Assembly (NCBI GenBank): GCA_023078685.1
Contig: JALGAS010000003.1
Span: forward strand, 3,534,001-3,598,000
Direction of reading: 5' to 3'
Length of the DNA stretch: 64,000 nucleotides
Source of the DNA: Neopestalotiopsis rosae
Lineage: Eukaryota; Ascomycota; Sordariomycetes; Amphisphaeriales; Sporocadaceae
The translations under genes were made by a program, and so were the position numbers. The notes beneath the pieces were generated by a model. It did no database searches and was not told the origin of the DNA. It saw only the letters and a program-made list of their open reading frames with translations. Each line of letters opens with the position of its first letter. Positions within the stretch are counted from its first letter, which is position 1. Of this stretch, positions 1-11,132 are shown in pieces.

Positions 1-355
1 AAGTCACAGAACTAGTATTGCTCGTTCTTTTCGCTGGGAAAGATTAAACATATTGTCCCATGACACATCCACAAGAAAGAAAAGTCGCTAATTCACAGTG
101 AACCCGTAACTGCCGTAATCCATAGCCCTCGCAGTAACACTGAGAACAAACCTTGTTTCGTTTTCATGCCGAAGAGTCTTCTTTCTTGCTTGCAAATTGA
201 TTCGTACGTGTCCTCAAATATTGACCTTTCAGAAGATTCAGCCTCGGTTACGAGAGTCCGAAGCGTCTCTGGACGTGCTCGATGGTACCTTGCCATGACT
301 CATCTTCTTGCGAGGCTGGCTCAAAGTCGTCGCCGATAGGGCGGATGGGGTAGTC
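1..355. other. Gene-free left edge
   Basis: No supportable gene. The short minus-strand open frame here (93-296) has no recognisable domain and looks like chance. The stretch is the 3' flank of the 2EXR gene that starts its stop codon at 356. Confidence 0.5.
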
Positions 356-1335
356 CTAGCACGTCACAAGCTTCGCTTGTATCTCCTCCCACAAAACCTC
401 CGGACGCAGACAAGCATAGTCGAACATGAGTTGCTTAGGGTCGCGATGGGTCCCAATGACTAAATACCGAAAGAGCCACGCGTTGGGAACAGGTGTACTA
501 CGGTCACATCGATTTCTGTAAGCACGCGGGACCGGCGGCCACAGCCGGGGATTAACCCCTTTCAAGAAGAACCATTTGCATGTGGCGCAGCAAACTAGTT
601 CCCTGTCCATAGTGGAAAAGGAGCACATGGGCTCATGGAGTTCGTATACGCGTTCCACCTTTTCCATCTGTGCTCGGGTGGGCGTTGCGGTGATGTAACT
701 TCTTGTCATCTGTAACAAGTCTTGGTTGATCGGGTATGGGGGACGGCTACTTTCCCAGGGGTATCTTGATGAAAATGTTCGTGATAAGTTGTTGATCCTC
801 TGCGTAGACCCCCACAAGTGCCACACTCGTGGTATTGAATTGGTGAGCAAGGTGGTGTACTTGAAGTTGATTCGGAGAACCCCTTTCACTGGGCCGTAGA
901 CTCTGGTCCCGTCTAATCTTATACAGGCTGGAATGGGTGAGCAGGTTTCGAGACCAAACGCCGTTCAGGGGTGTCTTTGAACCTACCATAAATGTCGAAC
1001 TTTGTATCGTAAAACCTATCGGCTGCGGCGTACGCTGACCGGCATACCCGCAAAACTTTGGAAATGAGATGTATACTGGGAACTAGGCCATGTCTATCTT
1101 CGACAACGATTGTGTGCTTGGCTTCTGCAATTAGAGCGTGCTGCCAGATTCTTTCCTGGAGCTCCCGAGGGAGTTCCCCGAAGAGGGGAAAGCTGGCGAT
1201 ACTGTGTTCGGGTCCGGTGTTTTGCGAGGTACTTTCTCCGAATCGTGGAACATCTGGCAGTCGTTGAGACAAGATGATTCCTACTTGACTGTCATGGCTC
1301 ATTTCCACATCCTCGTTGGTTTCCGATCCTGCCAT
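356..1335 (-). CDS. 2EXR domain-containing protein
   Basis: Two exons (1335-987 and 888-356) join across a 98-nt intron with a GTAGGT donor and encode 293 residues. The N-terminal 50 residues are acidic and Ser-rich. Then comes the 2EXR signature FPLFGELPRELQERIWQHAL, followed by the usual VCRSAY...RFYDTKFDIY and, across the splice, VKGVLRINFKYTTLL, which restores the second conserved block of the family. The open frame extends upstream to a TTG, but the first ATG is at 1335 and leaves the domain whole. 2EXR proteins are abundant in ascomycetes and have no assigned biochemical function; the name comes from paired E-x-R motifs. No signal peptide or membrane segment is visible, so it is probably intracellular. 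The next gene upstream on the same strand is a HET protein. The family call is firm; the role is unknown. Confidence 0.8.
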
Positions 1336-2770
1336 GTCGTCTGTAATTTGCTGCAAGTTTTATGCCAGATGCTTGGAAGGAGTATGGAGAAAAGAGGGAG
1401 TAATTGGCGAAGGAAATGATATCAACACTAGAATAGCAGTGTGTGGATCTGTCTTCTTAAGGTAAATACTGATCGAGATAAGGTGATACCAGGCTTCCAA
1501 TGTTCTGAGGGCAGACAAGGAAGAAGAAGAAGAAAAGAAAGAAGGAGATCGGACGGCGTTGACTTGACAAAATGTTTGTTTTGATGACAGAAAATGGCAG
1601 TCGCTTTGGAGATGGATGGAGGGCGGTGGTTGCTACTCGTAACAGCCCATTTCTTCCATGGTGAACAGTGCATGGTCAGAAGGAGCGTGTATCTGTTGGC
1701 AGTTTACTCACTAAGGTTGTGGATTATGGGTAGTGCTACTTAACTTGTCACATCATGACGAAAAACGTGACATTTCATTCCGGTCACTGGAAAACTGGAT
1801 CCCCCTTTGCTACGGATACTTACGACCAGATTGTAAATACAGTCGAGTCGTCATCCAAAATCGGCTTTCAAAACATACAAGTTAAATGCCAAGTGAACGC
1901 GGCCATCTCAAAAACACAATGGGAAAGGAAGCTGCAAGTACAAATGGTTTCGTTTTCGTCTTTGTTCGTGATAAATTTAGCACTAACAAGTTAGCAGGGC
2001 TTTCAAGGTCTCCTTTTTGGTTGCCTGTACGCTTTGAGCAGCAGTCGTTGCCTCACACAACAACTACATGTCAGTCAAGGAGCAACAGAAACTGCATCTC
2101 CATCGTCACTACCCTCCGTCACTACCCTTTTCCCTGTTCCAGTCAGGCGCTGAGGGGTTCACCCTGGAGGTTCTCGAATACGGGCTAAAAAGTAGTCTAA
2201 TGTAACGGATGGGTTCGAGCAGATGGAGCGAAAAAAAGAAAGACATTGTTGGGCAAAGCATCCAGCAACCACATGAAATGAACAGCTTTCTATTTAGAAC
2301 TACCCAAACATAGATCCTTGACGAAACGGATTACCGAACAAGCCACAGAAAGCGGTAGGAGCTGCAAGCAGCGTTTGATAGTTGATCGAATCTCCGACTT
2401 ACACTTTCTCCATTGCACACTTTCATCAGGAAGAATCTTCGAGATCGATTCTTTATTAGCCCAATAAGCAAACAATCAGCGGGCGCTAGTGTCAAAATGG
2501 GCCAAATAGAGATGTATTTGCGCATCTTGTACATTCATTTCTCTGATATGGGACTCTACTTCTGCACGCCGGTCTGCAGACGTGAAAGAGCGGCAAGACC
2601 GTAAAATTCATGTGTTCGTATGGCGCCCATTGATAGCGAGGCGATTTCTCCCCACAAACGATAAGCAAAAAGTGATATCACTGGTTATTCGATTGGGCCT
2701 TTCGATATATTGGCAATGTGCCATGATTATTATAATCCCTACCAAGCTGATCTTTTTTTCCTGTCAGATT
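1336..2770. other. Intergenic region, no gene recognised
   Basis: It contains purine-rich and T-rich tracts (around 1515-1550 and 2225-2240) but no open frame with a recognisable domain. It holds the 5' flank of the 2EXR gene and the 3' flank of the HET gene, both on the minus strand. Confidence 0.5.
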
Positions 2771-4808
2771 TTATGCTAGAACAACATCTTGCCCAGTCTC
2801 GATCTTGATCCAAGTGGTATCAATCAGGCGACCGTAGCCAACGCGGTTGTATACATCTCTGTCCCGATCGTGGCGGACCAAAAGGCACCACAGGTATGAT
2901 GGTTCCGCCGTATCGATGGGTGGGAGATACCAGGGCTGCGTTGGAGCTTCCACCAGAGGCAGAAGCCATAGTGCGCCAGAAGGGATTTTGGTCCCTTCAT
3001 CCAAGACTGCCCAACCCACGGCTTGTCCAGAGGGAGCCACCATGATGTGAAATATGCCTGAATGATTGCTATGATGGCACCATCCTCTGTATTGGTCCTT
3101 TATAGACAAACCTGAGTTGATATCCACCTCTCGAAGCTCCTCGATAGAGGTCGGTAAGCAGTCAAACGGCCCGTGCAACGAAGCAATCTCCTTGATCTTG
3201 GCCTTTAGATGCAGCGCGCCTGGAAAGCTGGTAGACGGTTTGATATCGCTGCAGAATACCTCTGCCACGCTCTTATCTTCGGCCGCTACCGAGGCAACAT
3301 CAATGCGTCCGGTCGTCGAGGCCCATGTCCAGGTTGGAACGCCGTTTCCAATGTTGCGGGTCAAAGCCTCCAACTCTGAACCCCGTCCAGTCCATAGTAG
3401 GCAAAACGGAAGGTCCTCGAGGAATATGCCATGGTAATAGGTATGCTTGGTTCTTCTCGCCCACGCGTTTGCCAGACCTTGGATCGCGACTAGCTTGTCG
3501 GACTTGTACGTGAGATCGCGTCTCGTGTACTCTCGAATCATGGCGATCCAGGTGTTGGGTACGATATAAGAGGTTCCGGTTCCAAACTCGTTGAGCCGGT
3601 ATCCCGGATCGCGACCACAAGTCCAGAACATGCCAAACTTGGTAAAGTGCACGGTTCGGCGCGCGAGGACGGATTCCTGCAGAACCCATCCACGCTGGCT
3701 CAGGGGCGACTTTTCAAAAATGGTGCTGGCTCTCGGCGGTTCTTCATATACGTAGATGGTCTCACGTGTGCCGGATGGGCGATGCGTGTACGGGAGCTCG
3801 ACAAAGTTCACGTCGGCCCGAACACCGAATAGACCCTGGCTCGAGTCGGAGGCTGAGGATGCGGCAATGGTGAACTCGGATTCCTCGTATACTCTACACA
3901 TGATGGCCGCTTCGTGGCTCCAGTCTGCAGGCTCATCTTGGATGATGCAGAGGGAGTCTATCCAGATGAACTCATAACCAAGGTTCAAACACAGTGTACA
4001 CGCATCTTGGAATGTTTGAGATAGACGCGACCATGGCACTTGGATCTTGTGCTCCTCAACATTTCCCTTGACAGTGCACAAGGGCCGCTTCTCTGGGGGT
4101 CCCCAGCAATGACTGAGACTCACATATCGTGCTTTGAAGGGCTTTTCTGGTTCAACGAGACGTACAGATGGTGGGTCATCTGAATTTTGAGCCCTCGTGA
4201 GAGCGAGCAACCGCCGAGGTGCGACCTCTGGCGTGACTTCAATCTTTTCCCCGGAGAATGACTCGTCGCACTCGTCATGTCCATCTTTGCACCAATTGAG
4301 CCATTTTCTGGCAAGATCAACCGGACTCATTGATTTGGGGTCCAGAGGCATACATATATCCTGGTTGGCAACATCACCAAATACTGCAGCCAGACTGCCT
4401 GAGACTCGGTACTGTCAGTAATTGGTTGCGCATTTGGAATCTGTATGATGACTGACTTCTTGGGGCATACAGGTTGAGGGAGAATATGAGCACCTCGCGA
4501 CCGACACTGACGTCGAAGCCGTGAAGATAAGTATGCTCCCTCGACTTGAAACTATCCTTTGCCTGTCTCAATAAAGAGACGGGCAAATCGACCTTGTCTA
4601 CAGCAACGCCATCATTTGTCGCGTAGTCCGCGAAATAGGAACTGGCCAAGATGTGCGCTAAAATTAGCTCACAGAGATCACAGCTGGAACTGATTGCGCG
4701 ATCATAGACTTGGCCAAGAGTGCCCAGCTTGTAGCCTGACGGTCGTGGATGAGTATGGAGAGGGAGACGTTGAATCTCCAACTTGGAGCACGAGTCGCAA
4801 AGCTTCAT
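2771..4808 (-). CDS. HET domain (heterokaryon incompatibility) protein
   Basis: Two exons, 4808-4457 and 4383-2771, join across a 73-nt intron (donor GTCAGT, acceptor CTGCAG) and encode 654 residues. The N-terminus MKLCDSCSKLE with a second Cys pair (SSCDLCELI) is the usual leader of HET proteins. The HET core follows: YVSLSHCWG, then EFIWIDSLCIIQDEPADW, then YEESEFTIAAS and RGWVLQES. HET domains trigger cell death in heterokaryon incompatibility and related self/non-self responses; the partner locus cannot be read from the sequence. The open frame reaches a TTG at 4844, but ATG 4808 is the natural start. The internal splice pair was chosen because it keeps frame; an alternative GTATGC donor lies close by but gives the wrong phase. 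There is no NACHT or other C-terminal module. Confidence 0.88.
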
Positions 4809-5241
4809 CTGTTGGTCCCCCAGCTCACTGTGTGTATTGATCAATGCAAAGTTCAGCGGTTATTGCCCAAGTGAGAAACCCCGCGGGCCAGAGGTCAATG
4901 CAGCACCTAGGGTGTCCTGCAGAGGAACATTACAGCCCAAATGCTGCTGCATAAGCCACTCTTTCACCCGAATCCGTGGCCTCGGGTTGCGTGATAACCC
5001 CAGTTTCTGCTAAGCCTGGCAATGCATGTCCATTCGAGAAGCCTTTGAATACGATTATTTCATTATACTAGTGTACGATCCACGCCACGACTACACAAAC
5101 AACGCACGCTTGTCACCCAAAAAGACCTCAAACCACGAAGCTCGACTGGGTATATTTCCGCAGACTTGAGGCCTTTCTGTCCCCATCATGATCACCCTAA
5201 TTGGAGGCTGACTTTTCTCTACGTCCACTGTTCGAATTCTG
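4809..5241. other. Intergenic region
   Basis: It lies between the HET gene start and the stop of the next minus-strand gene. An open frame at 5091-5603 is the shadow of the surface-protein tail. Nothing else is seen. Confidence 0.5.
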
Positions 5242-6440
5242 CTACCGGGTGATCGGATCCGCCTGCATCTCATGAACCCGCGCATAGTGCTCCATTTCCA
5301 CTGGCGATTTGATCGTCGATAATTCGTGGAGTGGTTCGTAATTTCCCTTATTGACCACACCACCGCCCGTCGAAGACGAAAAGTACGTCTGGTCCGTATA
5401 CTGCGATTGGCTGTGCGGCGTATATGCTTGATGATGTTGTGGCGAAGCGCCTCCGCCGACCTCGCTGTATTCTGTCGGTTGTCCTGCCCATTGCGCGCCG
5501 CCGCCGCCGTGATACTGCATCTCGTTGTTGCCTCCTGCGTAGCCCGGGTTGTTGTAGTTGTTGGCATTGATGTTGTTTTTATTGTTCTTCTTTCTTCTTG
5601 CAAATAGGAAAAACATTGCGATCAGAATTGCGATGACTCCCGCAGCCACGCCGAGGCCAATGCCAACTTTTGCGCCGGTGCTCAGTCCCGACGCGGACGA
5701 GGTTTCTTGATTTGATATCGTTGATTGCGACGAAGATGTGCCGCTTGCTGTCGCTGCCGTCGCACCAGAAGTGCTCGTGCTCGTCGATGCTGCTATAAAT
5801 GATGCGTCGGTAGATTGCCTGAGAGAGACAGTGTCAGCAAATGAGTATTTCGTCGAATGCTGGCTCATTGAGTACAGACCTTTGGACTATGACGCCGTAT
5901 GCTTCAATGTATGTCTGATCGGAAGAGAGGGTTGTCGTAATGACTCCTTGGGAGTTTGTATATATGGTAGTGGATGCCGTCGAGATGGTTTCAAAGGTGA
6001 CACTGTCAAGGGTGAGAACTGTATAGTCCGTGACCAGAGAGGTGCACCCGTAAATATTGCCGGCCCTGGGCGTCCGACAAACATAATTTCTGTAATGCGC
6101 GCGTAAGCATTCTTGTCACGAGTTTACTGTTTCGTTGGGCAGTTTCGGCTCACTGTGGACAGCATGTTCCCACGGTTATAACAGAGCTATCAGACGTGAA
6201 GCTCGAGGAACAAGCAGCGACGTATCCCGATGGACATATGCCTGGCGAAAAGTAATACTCGGGGTCTCGCGTGAATCCCGTCGGCATGCAAGATGTTGAG
6301 TCTATTCCTATGCCGCCGAGGACGTACCATCCGGCGCCGTTGCCGTTCTTAGCATAATGGAGGCTATTACATAAACTTCCCGTCGGCGTATAAGTCGTGG
6401 TCAATGGGCCTAGGAGGGTCGAAGGTGTGGTGGTAGTCAT
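5242..6440 (-). CDS. Single-pass surface protein with Ser/Thr-rich stalk (Mid2-like architecture)
   Basis: Three exons (6440-6154, 6089-5880, 5818-5242) splice in phase to 357 residues. The ectodomain has a Cys-containing module ending in GTCCPQNYVCRTPR, then a Ser/Thr-rich stalk (about residues 168-212), one membrane segment at about 217-238 (GIGLGVAAGVIAILIAMFF) and a basic ARRKKNNKNN stop-transfer. The cytoplasmic tail is rich in Asn, Gly, Gln and Tyr. The order ectodomain, O-glycosylatable stalk, membrane helix and short tail is that of Mid2/WSC-type wall-stress sensors and of many uncharacterised ascomycete surface proteins. No WSC domain is present and no N-terminal signal peptide is obvious, which is common in this group. 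Both splice junctions are supported by the clean Cys-pair reading. A role in wall sensing is inference from architecture only. Confidence 0.75.
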
Positions 6441-8092
6441 GATAGGCGACTGTTTGTATTGCGAGCTGCCGTGCTAGAAGCGCATCACTCCAGGCCGATT
6501 CGATCTTTTTACATGCCCAAAGGCGAGAGAAGAGAGTGCGTGAAATCGCGAAGCCAAGGACGACGACAATGTCTATTTTTGAGACGTGACAAGCCAAAAT
6601 TATGGGTCAGGTGAGCATTTAGATTCGTCGATAGCCATTGAGAGGCCCTGTCCATAAGAGAAAAGACGTTCATGCTGGTCAGTGGTTGCAAGGGGTACCC
6701 TCAGCCGTTGCTGACATGTCCCACTGAAGATGCTTGTCATATTTTCCGCGACCATAGCCACTACACCGTACCCAACATTGACCCATATTGATCTGAGCAG
6801 ATGGCCATAAGGCAGTCCCTATTGAGCGACTTTTACTTCATGGAAAGGAGGTGTCGCTACTGGTTCTACATATGAACACGAGAGTATATGAACATAGTAT
6901 ACGAAAGTTTTGTAATCTAAGTGCCGGTTACTCAACGGCCGTTATGCTATGGTACACTACTAAGGACGGGTTAATTTGGTGTAGTGACCACATCGGACCC
7001 GAGGTTAGGGCCGACAAGGACTGGCAAGTCGGGGCAGCCCCCCTTTTATAAATACACTATCGCTAGCTACAAGGGAGTCCTTTGCAGCATCACCGCAGCG
7101 TGCTACGATGGATAAGTTTTAGCAGGCTCAGTGCCCGTAGAAATATTGGCAAGACGCTGGATGGAATATGGAGCCCTTAACCCGTGCTTGGAAGAAGATC
7201 CTTGCAGATTTATGGTTTTCTGTGGCATGATGTCCAAAAGGCTCCATGCTGAGAGGGGCACCCGGCGGACCCATGATCCCGACTTCCCAGCTCAAACTCC
7301 ACAACCTTTCCAGAGCAGATGGGACCAGAGCATATTGTCATCGCCTACAACCTGCCGACGTGGCTATTTGAGCCAAGAGTTTGCTGAGAAATGGTGCTGA
7401 GAAGGATTTCTGGGCGCTGTTTGCTGTTGGAATTGACTTCTCTTGGCGGCAAGGGCTGGCCATGATGCTCGTTCCAGACCTTTATGGAGACGACGATAAA
7501 AAGTAGCAGGAGTTCGACCGGATGAACCATCGGGGCAACCGTCTAGGATTGATCTTGCGCTGGTATCGTGGCTTCTATCGCGCCCGAGTGAACAGCAGCC
7601 TTCAGACTGTCATGGTCGTAGAGTTCGCACAATCATCTAGGACGCCCAAATCACTTCCAAAGAATAGCTCTTGTAATTTTGGTCTCGGAAGCCCGGATAC
7701 ATCGTATACCAAGTTCATGAAACCGGATCATACTGTAGTCCAACCGCACCTTATTCGTCCCAGACTGTTCGCAGAACGGCGAATGAGCACTCTCTCCGAG
7801 GCAGCGTGGCAAAGTCGGTCTATCCCTGCCAGGCGTGTAGTCGGTAGCCTTATAGGGCTTGTAAGGATCCATTTATCGGATCCTGCTTATTAACCATCGT
7901 TACGTACGGATGTATTCAGATTCAATCCAGGGATCTGGCATGAAGTGCAATAAATGTTGGTCATCGCTGGCCTAGGGAATATGCCTCTACTCGTGGTGAG
8001 AATATTAGGATAGCTCAGAGAAAACGTAAAAGACTTGACGCGATTGAGCCATTGTGGAAAATTGTACGATTGAAGGCTTTGCGCAATCCTAG
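6441..8092. other. Intergenic region, possible gene remnants
   Basis: Several short open frames in different phases (7131-7400, 7522-7893 on plus, 7651-7872 on minus) occur without a shared frame, splice logic or known motif. A TATA-like TTTTATAAATA lies near 7044. It may be decayed coding DNA, but no family can be named. Confidence 0.35.
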
Positions 8093-9201
8093 CTAAATGG
8101 CTACCGACTCTATACTGCCCAGCCTGGATTTCATATATGTGAGCGGGTGCTCTTCGCCCAACCCCAACTCAGCTAGCCGATATCGTGGGTTGGTCGTGTG
8201 CATTGCCATGTATCCTCGTACGCTGTCACTCCATGACTTGGCATACTCGGCTCGTCCTTTCAGGATTTTCTGAATGCGATGCTCGCAATCGATTGCCTCT
8301 CTTTCAACTTCTGCAAGGACTTGGAGAACATCCTTTTGTTCGCTTCTGGCGCGATTGTGGATATAGTTTCTCTTGTCGCCGCCCAATTCTTCCTTGTAAA
8401 AGCTGTTGCAGGTTAGCTCGCGTCGGTGCATCATGTACAAGGCGAAATTTGAATACTTACGAGAGCACATCATTTGAGATATTGATAAAGATGCCCATAT
8501 CCGGAATTGCTTCAATGAAACACCCAATGTTGGGGTACAAAGCTTTGGGATAGCAGAAAATGGCGTATGCAATATCCATTCCAGACATGGCACGGAAGTA
8601 GTATGGAAACTTTGCGCCATCCTGCGTGATGTCCATAGTCTTGAATCCTTCTTTTTGCTCTAGGAGATTGCTCGTGATGAAGTTGAGAACCGAATGCTGG
8701 AGCAGAGTAGCCAGGACAGAGTCAAAGTACACAGTCGCCTCTCGGATCATGGTGGCAATACCATTCAGGAGAGCATTGGGCTGTGTCTCCCCTCGAAAGA
8801 AACGTTCGTGGAATTGACTGGAAGCCTCGCGCATTTGGCCCTCTTGCCCGACAATATCGTCGAATTGCACCACGAGCCATGTTATGAGTCCGACATAGGC
8901 CTGAACCTCGACGGGGTGGCCAGGATGAGCAAGCTATGCCAGTATTAGAGGCAAAACACTTCTGTATAAGTCGAACAAAGTAACGTACTAGGCCCTCAGA
9001 GTAACCCAACCAGAATCCTTTGCGAGAAATTGGCGTGTCAAGAGGAAGACCAATGTCCACTGCTCTTTTGTGCATCACACTGAGAAGAGCCTCGACGGCC
9101 TCAGGACTGGGCTGAGGAGCGCCAGGATACCCGATACCTTTGAGCATCGATAGACATGACGGGCGAACAGCTGAAGCAAGTGAAGGAGAGTCTGCGTCCA
9201 T
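8093..9201 (-). CDS. Trichodiene synthase-like sesquiterpene cyclase
   Basis: Three exons (9201-8989, 8933-8461, 8402-8093) give 331 residues. Both introns have good donors (GTACGT, GTAAGT). The class I terpene synthase metal sites are present. The Asp-rich site is QFDDIVGQE (residues 94-102). The NSE triad reads NDVLSFYKE with N225, S229 and E233, and S229 is created by the second splice. An Arg-Tyr pair (R302-Y303) follows near the C-terminus. These spacings match the Tri5/trichodiene synthase fold, which ionises farnesyl diphosphate with Mg2+ and cyclises it; the product cannot be read from sequence. The Asp-rich motif departs from the DDSKD of true trichodiene synthases, so a different sesquiterpene is likely, longiborneol- or cuprene-type enzymes being relatives. 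No P450, transporter or regulator is adjacent, so it is an orphan cyclase here. Confidence 0.85.
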
Positions 9202-10574
9202 ATTCTGTAGTAGAAGTGAGTGCTTGACTTGTGTCTACTGCTTTAAAGGTGATTTCGATGAGGACTGGTCATCTTGCGGCCTAACTTCATTCCTTATATA
9301 CTATAATTCGCCCGGTAGAATCTGTTTTATCCTCCCCTCAATTCAATTGCTGATATTAACGCCTACAGAATCAAGTAAGACATCGCAATGAGTACTGCAT
9401 ACCTATTGCTAAGAATCTACTGATGCCAAAGCGAGTGATCTGTTTATGGTGCATTATGATTCATTTACTATTCAGACTCGAGGCGTTGAACAAGAGATTT
9501 GTAAGTGCTTGGTGAAGACAAGCTGACATGGCGTCAAACCCGCTGACATAACATCACGTTTGTACAACTTATTGACTGAAAGAGGTATACACTTGCCGTC
9601 TTGATTCGTTATGTCAAGGGCCAAGATGACTTTCATGAAGCAACTGGCGTATGATATTCATGCAGCTCTCCCAATTTAGCGACTCCGCTGCCATAGGTGC
9701 GGATCGACGCACACTTAAAGCGTCTCTTTGGGTTTGGTGTTATTCCACTCTAGACATTCATCATGTCGCAGAAACCAGAAACGATAGAGTAGGCCTGCTT
9801 ATCAAGTGGATGCGGCCAAACAGCTTTTGTCTAAATTTATTTCATGATTTGCTTTCGTTTTCCTTGATTCTGAAGCCAGTGGTATGTATACACGTACTAC
9901 AGCGTGCTGCTCATAGTTCCATTGACACCTAAATGCAGCTATCATTTGGGGATCATATTGTTGTTTAACAATTAGGAAAAGGTGAAAGGAGGAGAAGAAA
10001 AATGTGGCAAATATTCTTCTCATTTCGCATAATCCAAGGATATACGAAGCTATAACAACGTTGCATTGTATAATGTCAGGCTGGTTCGCGCTGATATCAT
10101 ATCATTCATCTTGCAGCTTGTGTGTCATCAGCGTATAGAGAACCACTAAGCATTCAGGCATGACACCACTATAATCAGTGGGCAGCGCGGGTGCGCCCGC
10201 AGTCGTGTTGTGGCGCCCCAACGCCCAATTACTTCCCTGACGCTAATGCAATGCGACGCCTATCCGCACTAATTATAGTTGCCGTTCAGCTAACAGATAC
10301 AATGCAACGTCAAACATCCAATGTTCTTGGGCCTGCACTTGAGCGAGGCACTCCAGGAATATGTCATTGAATATTTTGTTGTCACAATGAGGACGAGACT
10401 GTACATTAAGCATGGTAGCGTTTGTTGGTAAATAAGATAATGATTGTCATTGAGTCTGCCTATATCTCCCTGAAGAAACAGCCCAAATACACCAGTTTCA
10501 CTCCGTACCAATAAGTCAATAGCAGACCCGATACTCTCGTAAGAAGTGTATACCAATGTTTCCTTGTACTTTTT
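9202..10574. other. Intergenic region
   Basis: Promoter side of the terpene cyclase and 3' flank of the secreted-protein gene. Minus-strand frames at 10290-10556 and 10460-10930 are a chance frame and a shadow. Nothing else is recognised. Confidence 0.5.
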
Positions 10575-11132
10575 CTACTCGGTGCAAACAGCGACCTTGA
10601 TCGCACCAAAGAGGTCAGCAGCCCCAAGCGAGCCACCAGCAGCCGACAGGGCATCAAAGACGGCGCCGCAAGCATCCTTGGCCTCAGAGGTGCTAATGGA
10701 GATCTTGTACAGCGTGTTGGGGCCGTCGTCGTCGTAGGTGCGCTGCAGCGAGATGTAGCCGGGGATGGTGTAGTTGGTGGCGTCCAGAAAGCCGCACCCG
10801 GAGCTGGTGCAGTCGGAAATGGTCGTGTCCTCGACGTGCATCGAGTTCTTGATGTACTCGCCGACGATCTCGAGGATGTTGTCGTGGTTGCTGTCGAGGT
10901 TGTCGCCGTCGATGGAGATGCAGTGGGCAATATTGCACTTTTCCGTGCCGGCGTCGCAGCCGTTGTCGTCGCACGCGTCGAGGACCGAGTCGACCAGGTC
11001 GTTCCACTCGTCTTGGCTGTAGCCAGAGTTGGCGCGCACCGTCTCGGTCATCTCGCCGTTGTGATCGACATTGGTCTTGAAGGCTGAAGCGCCGTGTAGA
11101 GCCAGGAGTGACAGGACAACAGAGGAGCGCAT
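10575..11132 (-). CDS. Small secreted protein, unknown function
   Basis: One exon, 185 residues. MRSSVVLSLLALHGASA is a clear signal peptide with likely cleavage after residue 17. The mature part is acidic, with Cys residues grouped as DACDDNGCDAGTEKC, CTSSGCG, DACG and a final CTE, consistent with disulfides. One N-glycosylation site (NYT) is present. Codon usage is strongly GC3-biased compared with its AT-rich surroundings, which supports real coding and good expression. I recognise no named domain. Its size, acidity and Cys content fit the general class of small secreted proteins of fungi, some of which are effectors, but nothing here proves that. It stands alone, with more than 1 kb of non-coding DNA on each side. 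Confidence 0.75.
   Translation of the reverse strand: MRSSVVLSLLALHGASAFKTNVDHNGEMTETVRANSGYSQDEWNDLVDSVLDACDDNGCDAGTEKCNIAHCISIDGDNLDSNHDNILEIVGEYIKNSMHVEDTTISDCTSSGCGFLDATNYTIPGYISLQRTYDDDGPNTLYKISISTSEAKDACGAVFDALSAAGGSLGAADLFGAIKVAVCTE

Noticed and set aside
10460..11007. Other-frame open frames over the secreted-protein gene
   Set aside because: Compositional shadows of a GC3-rich gene (Thr/Ser/Ala- and Arg/His-rich nonsense).
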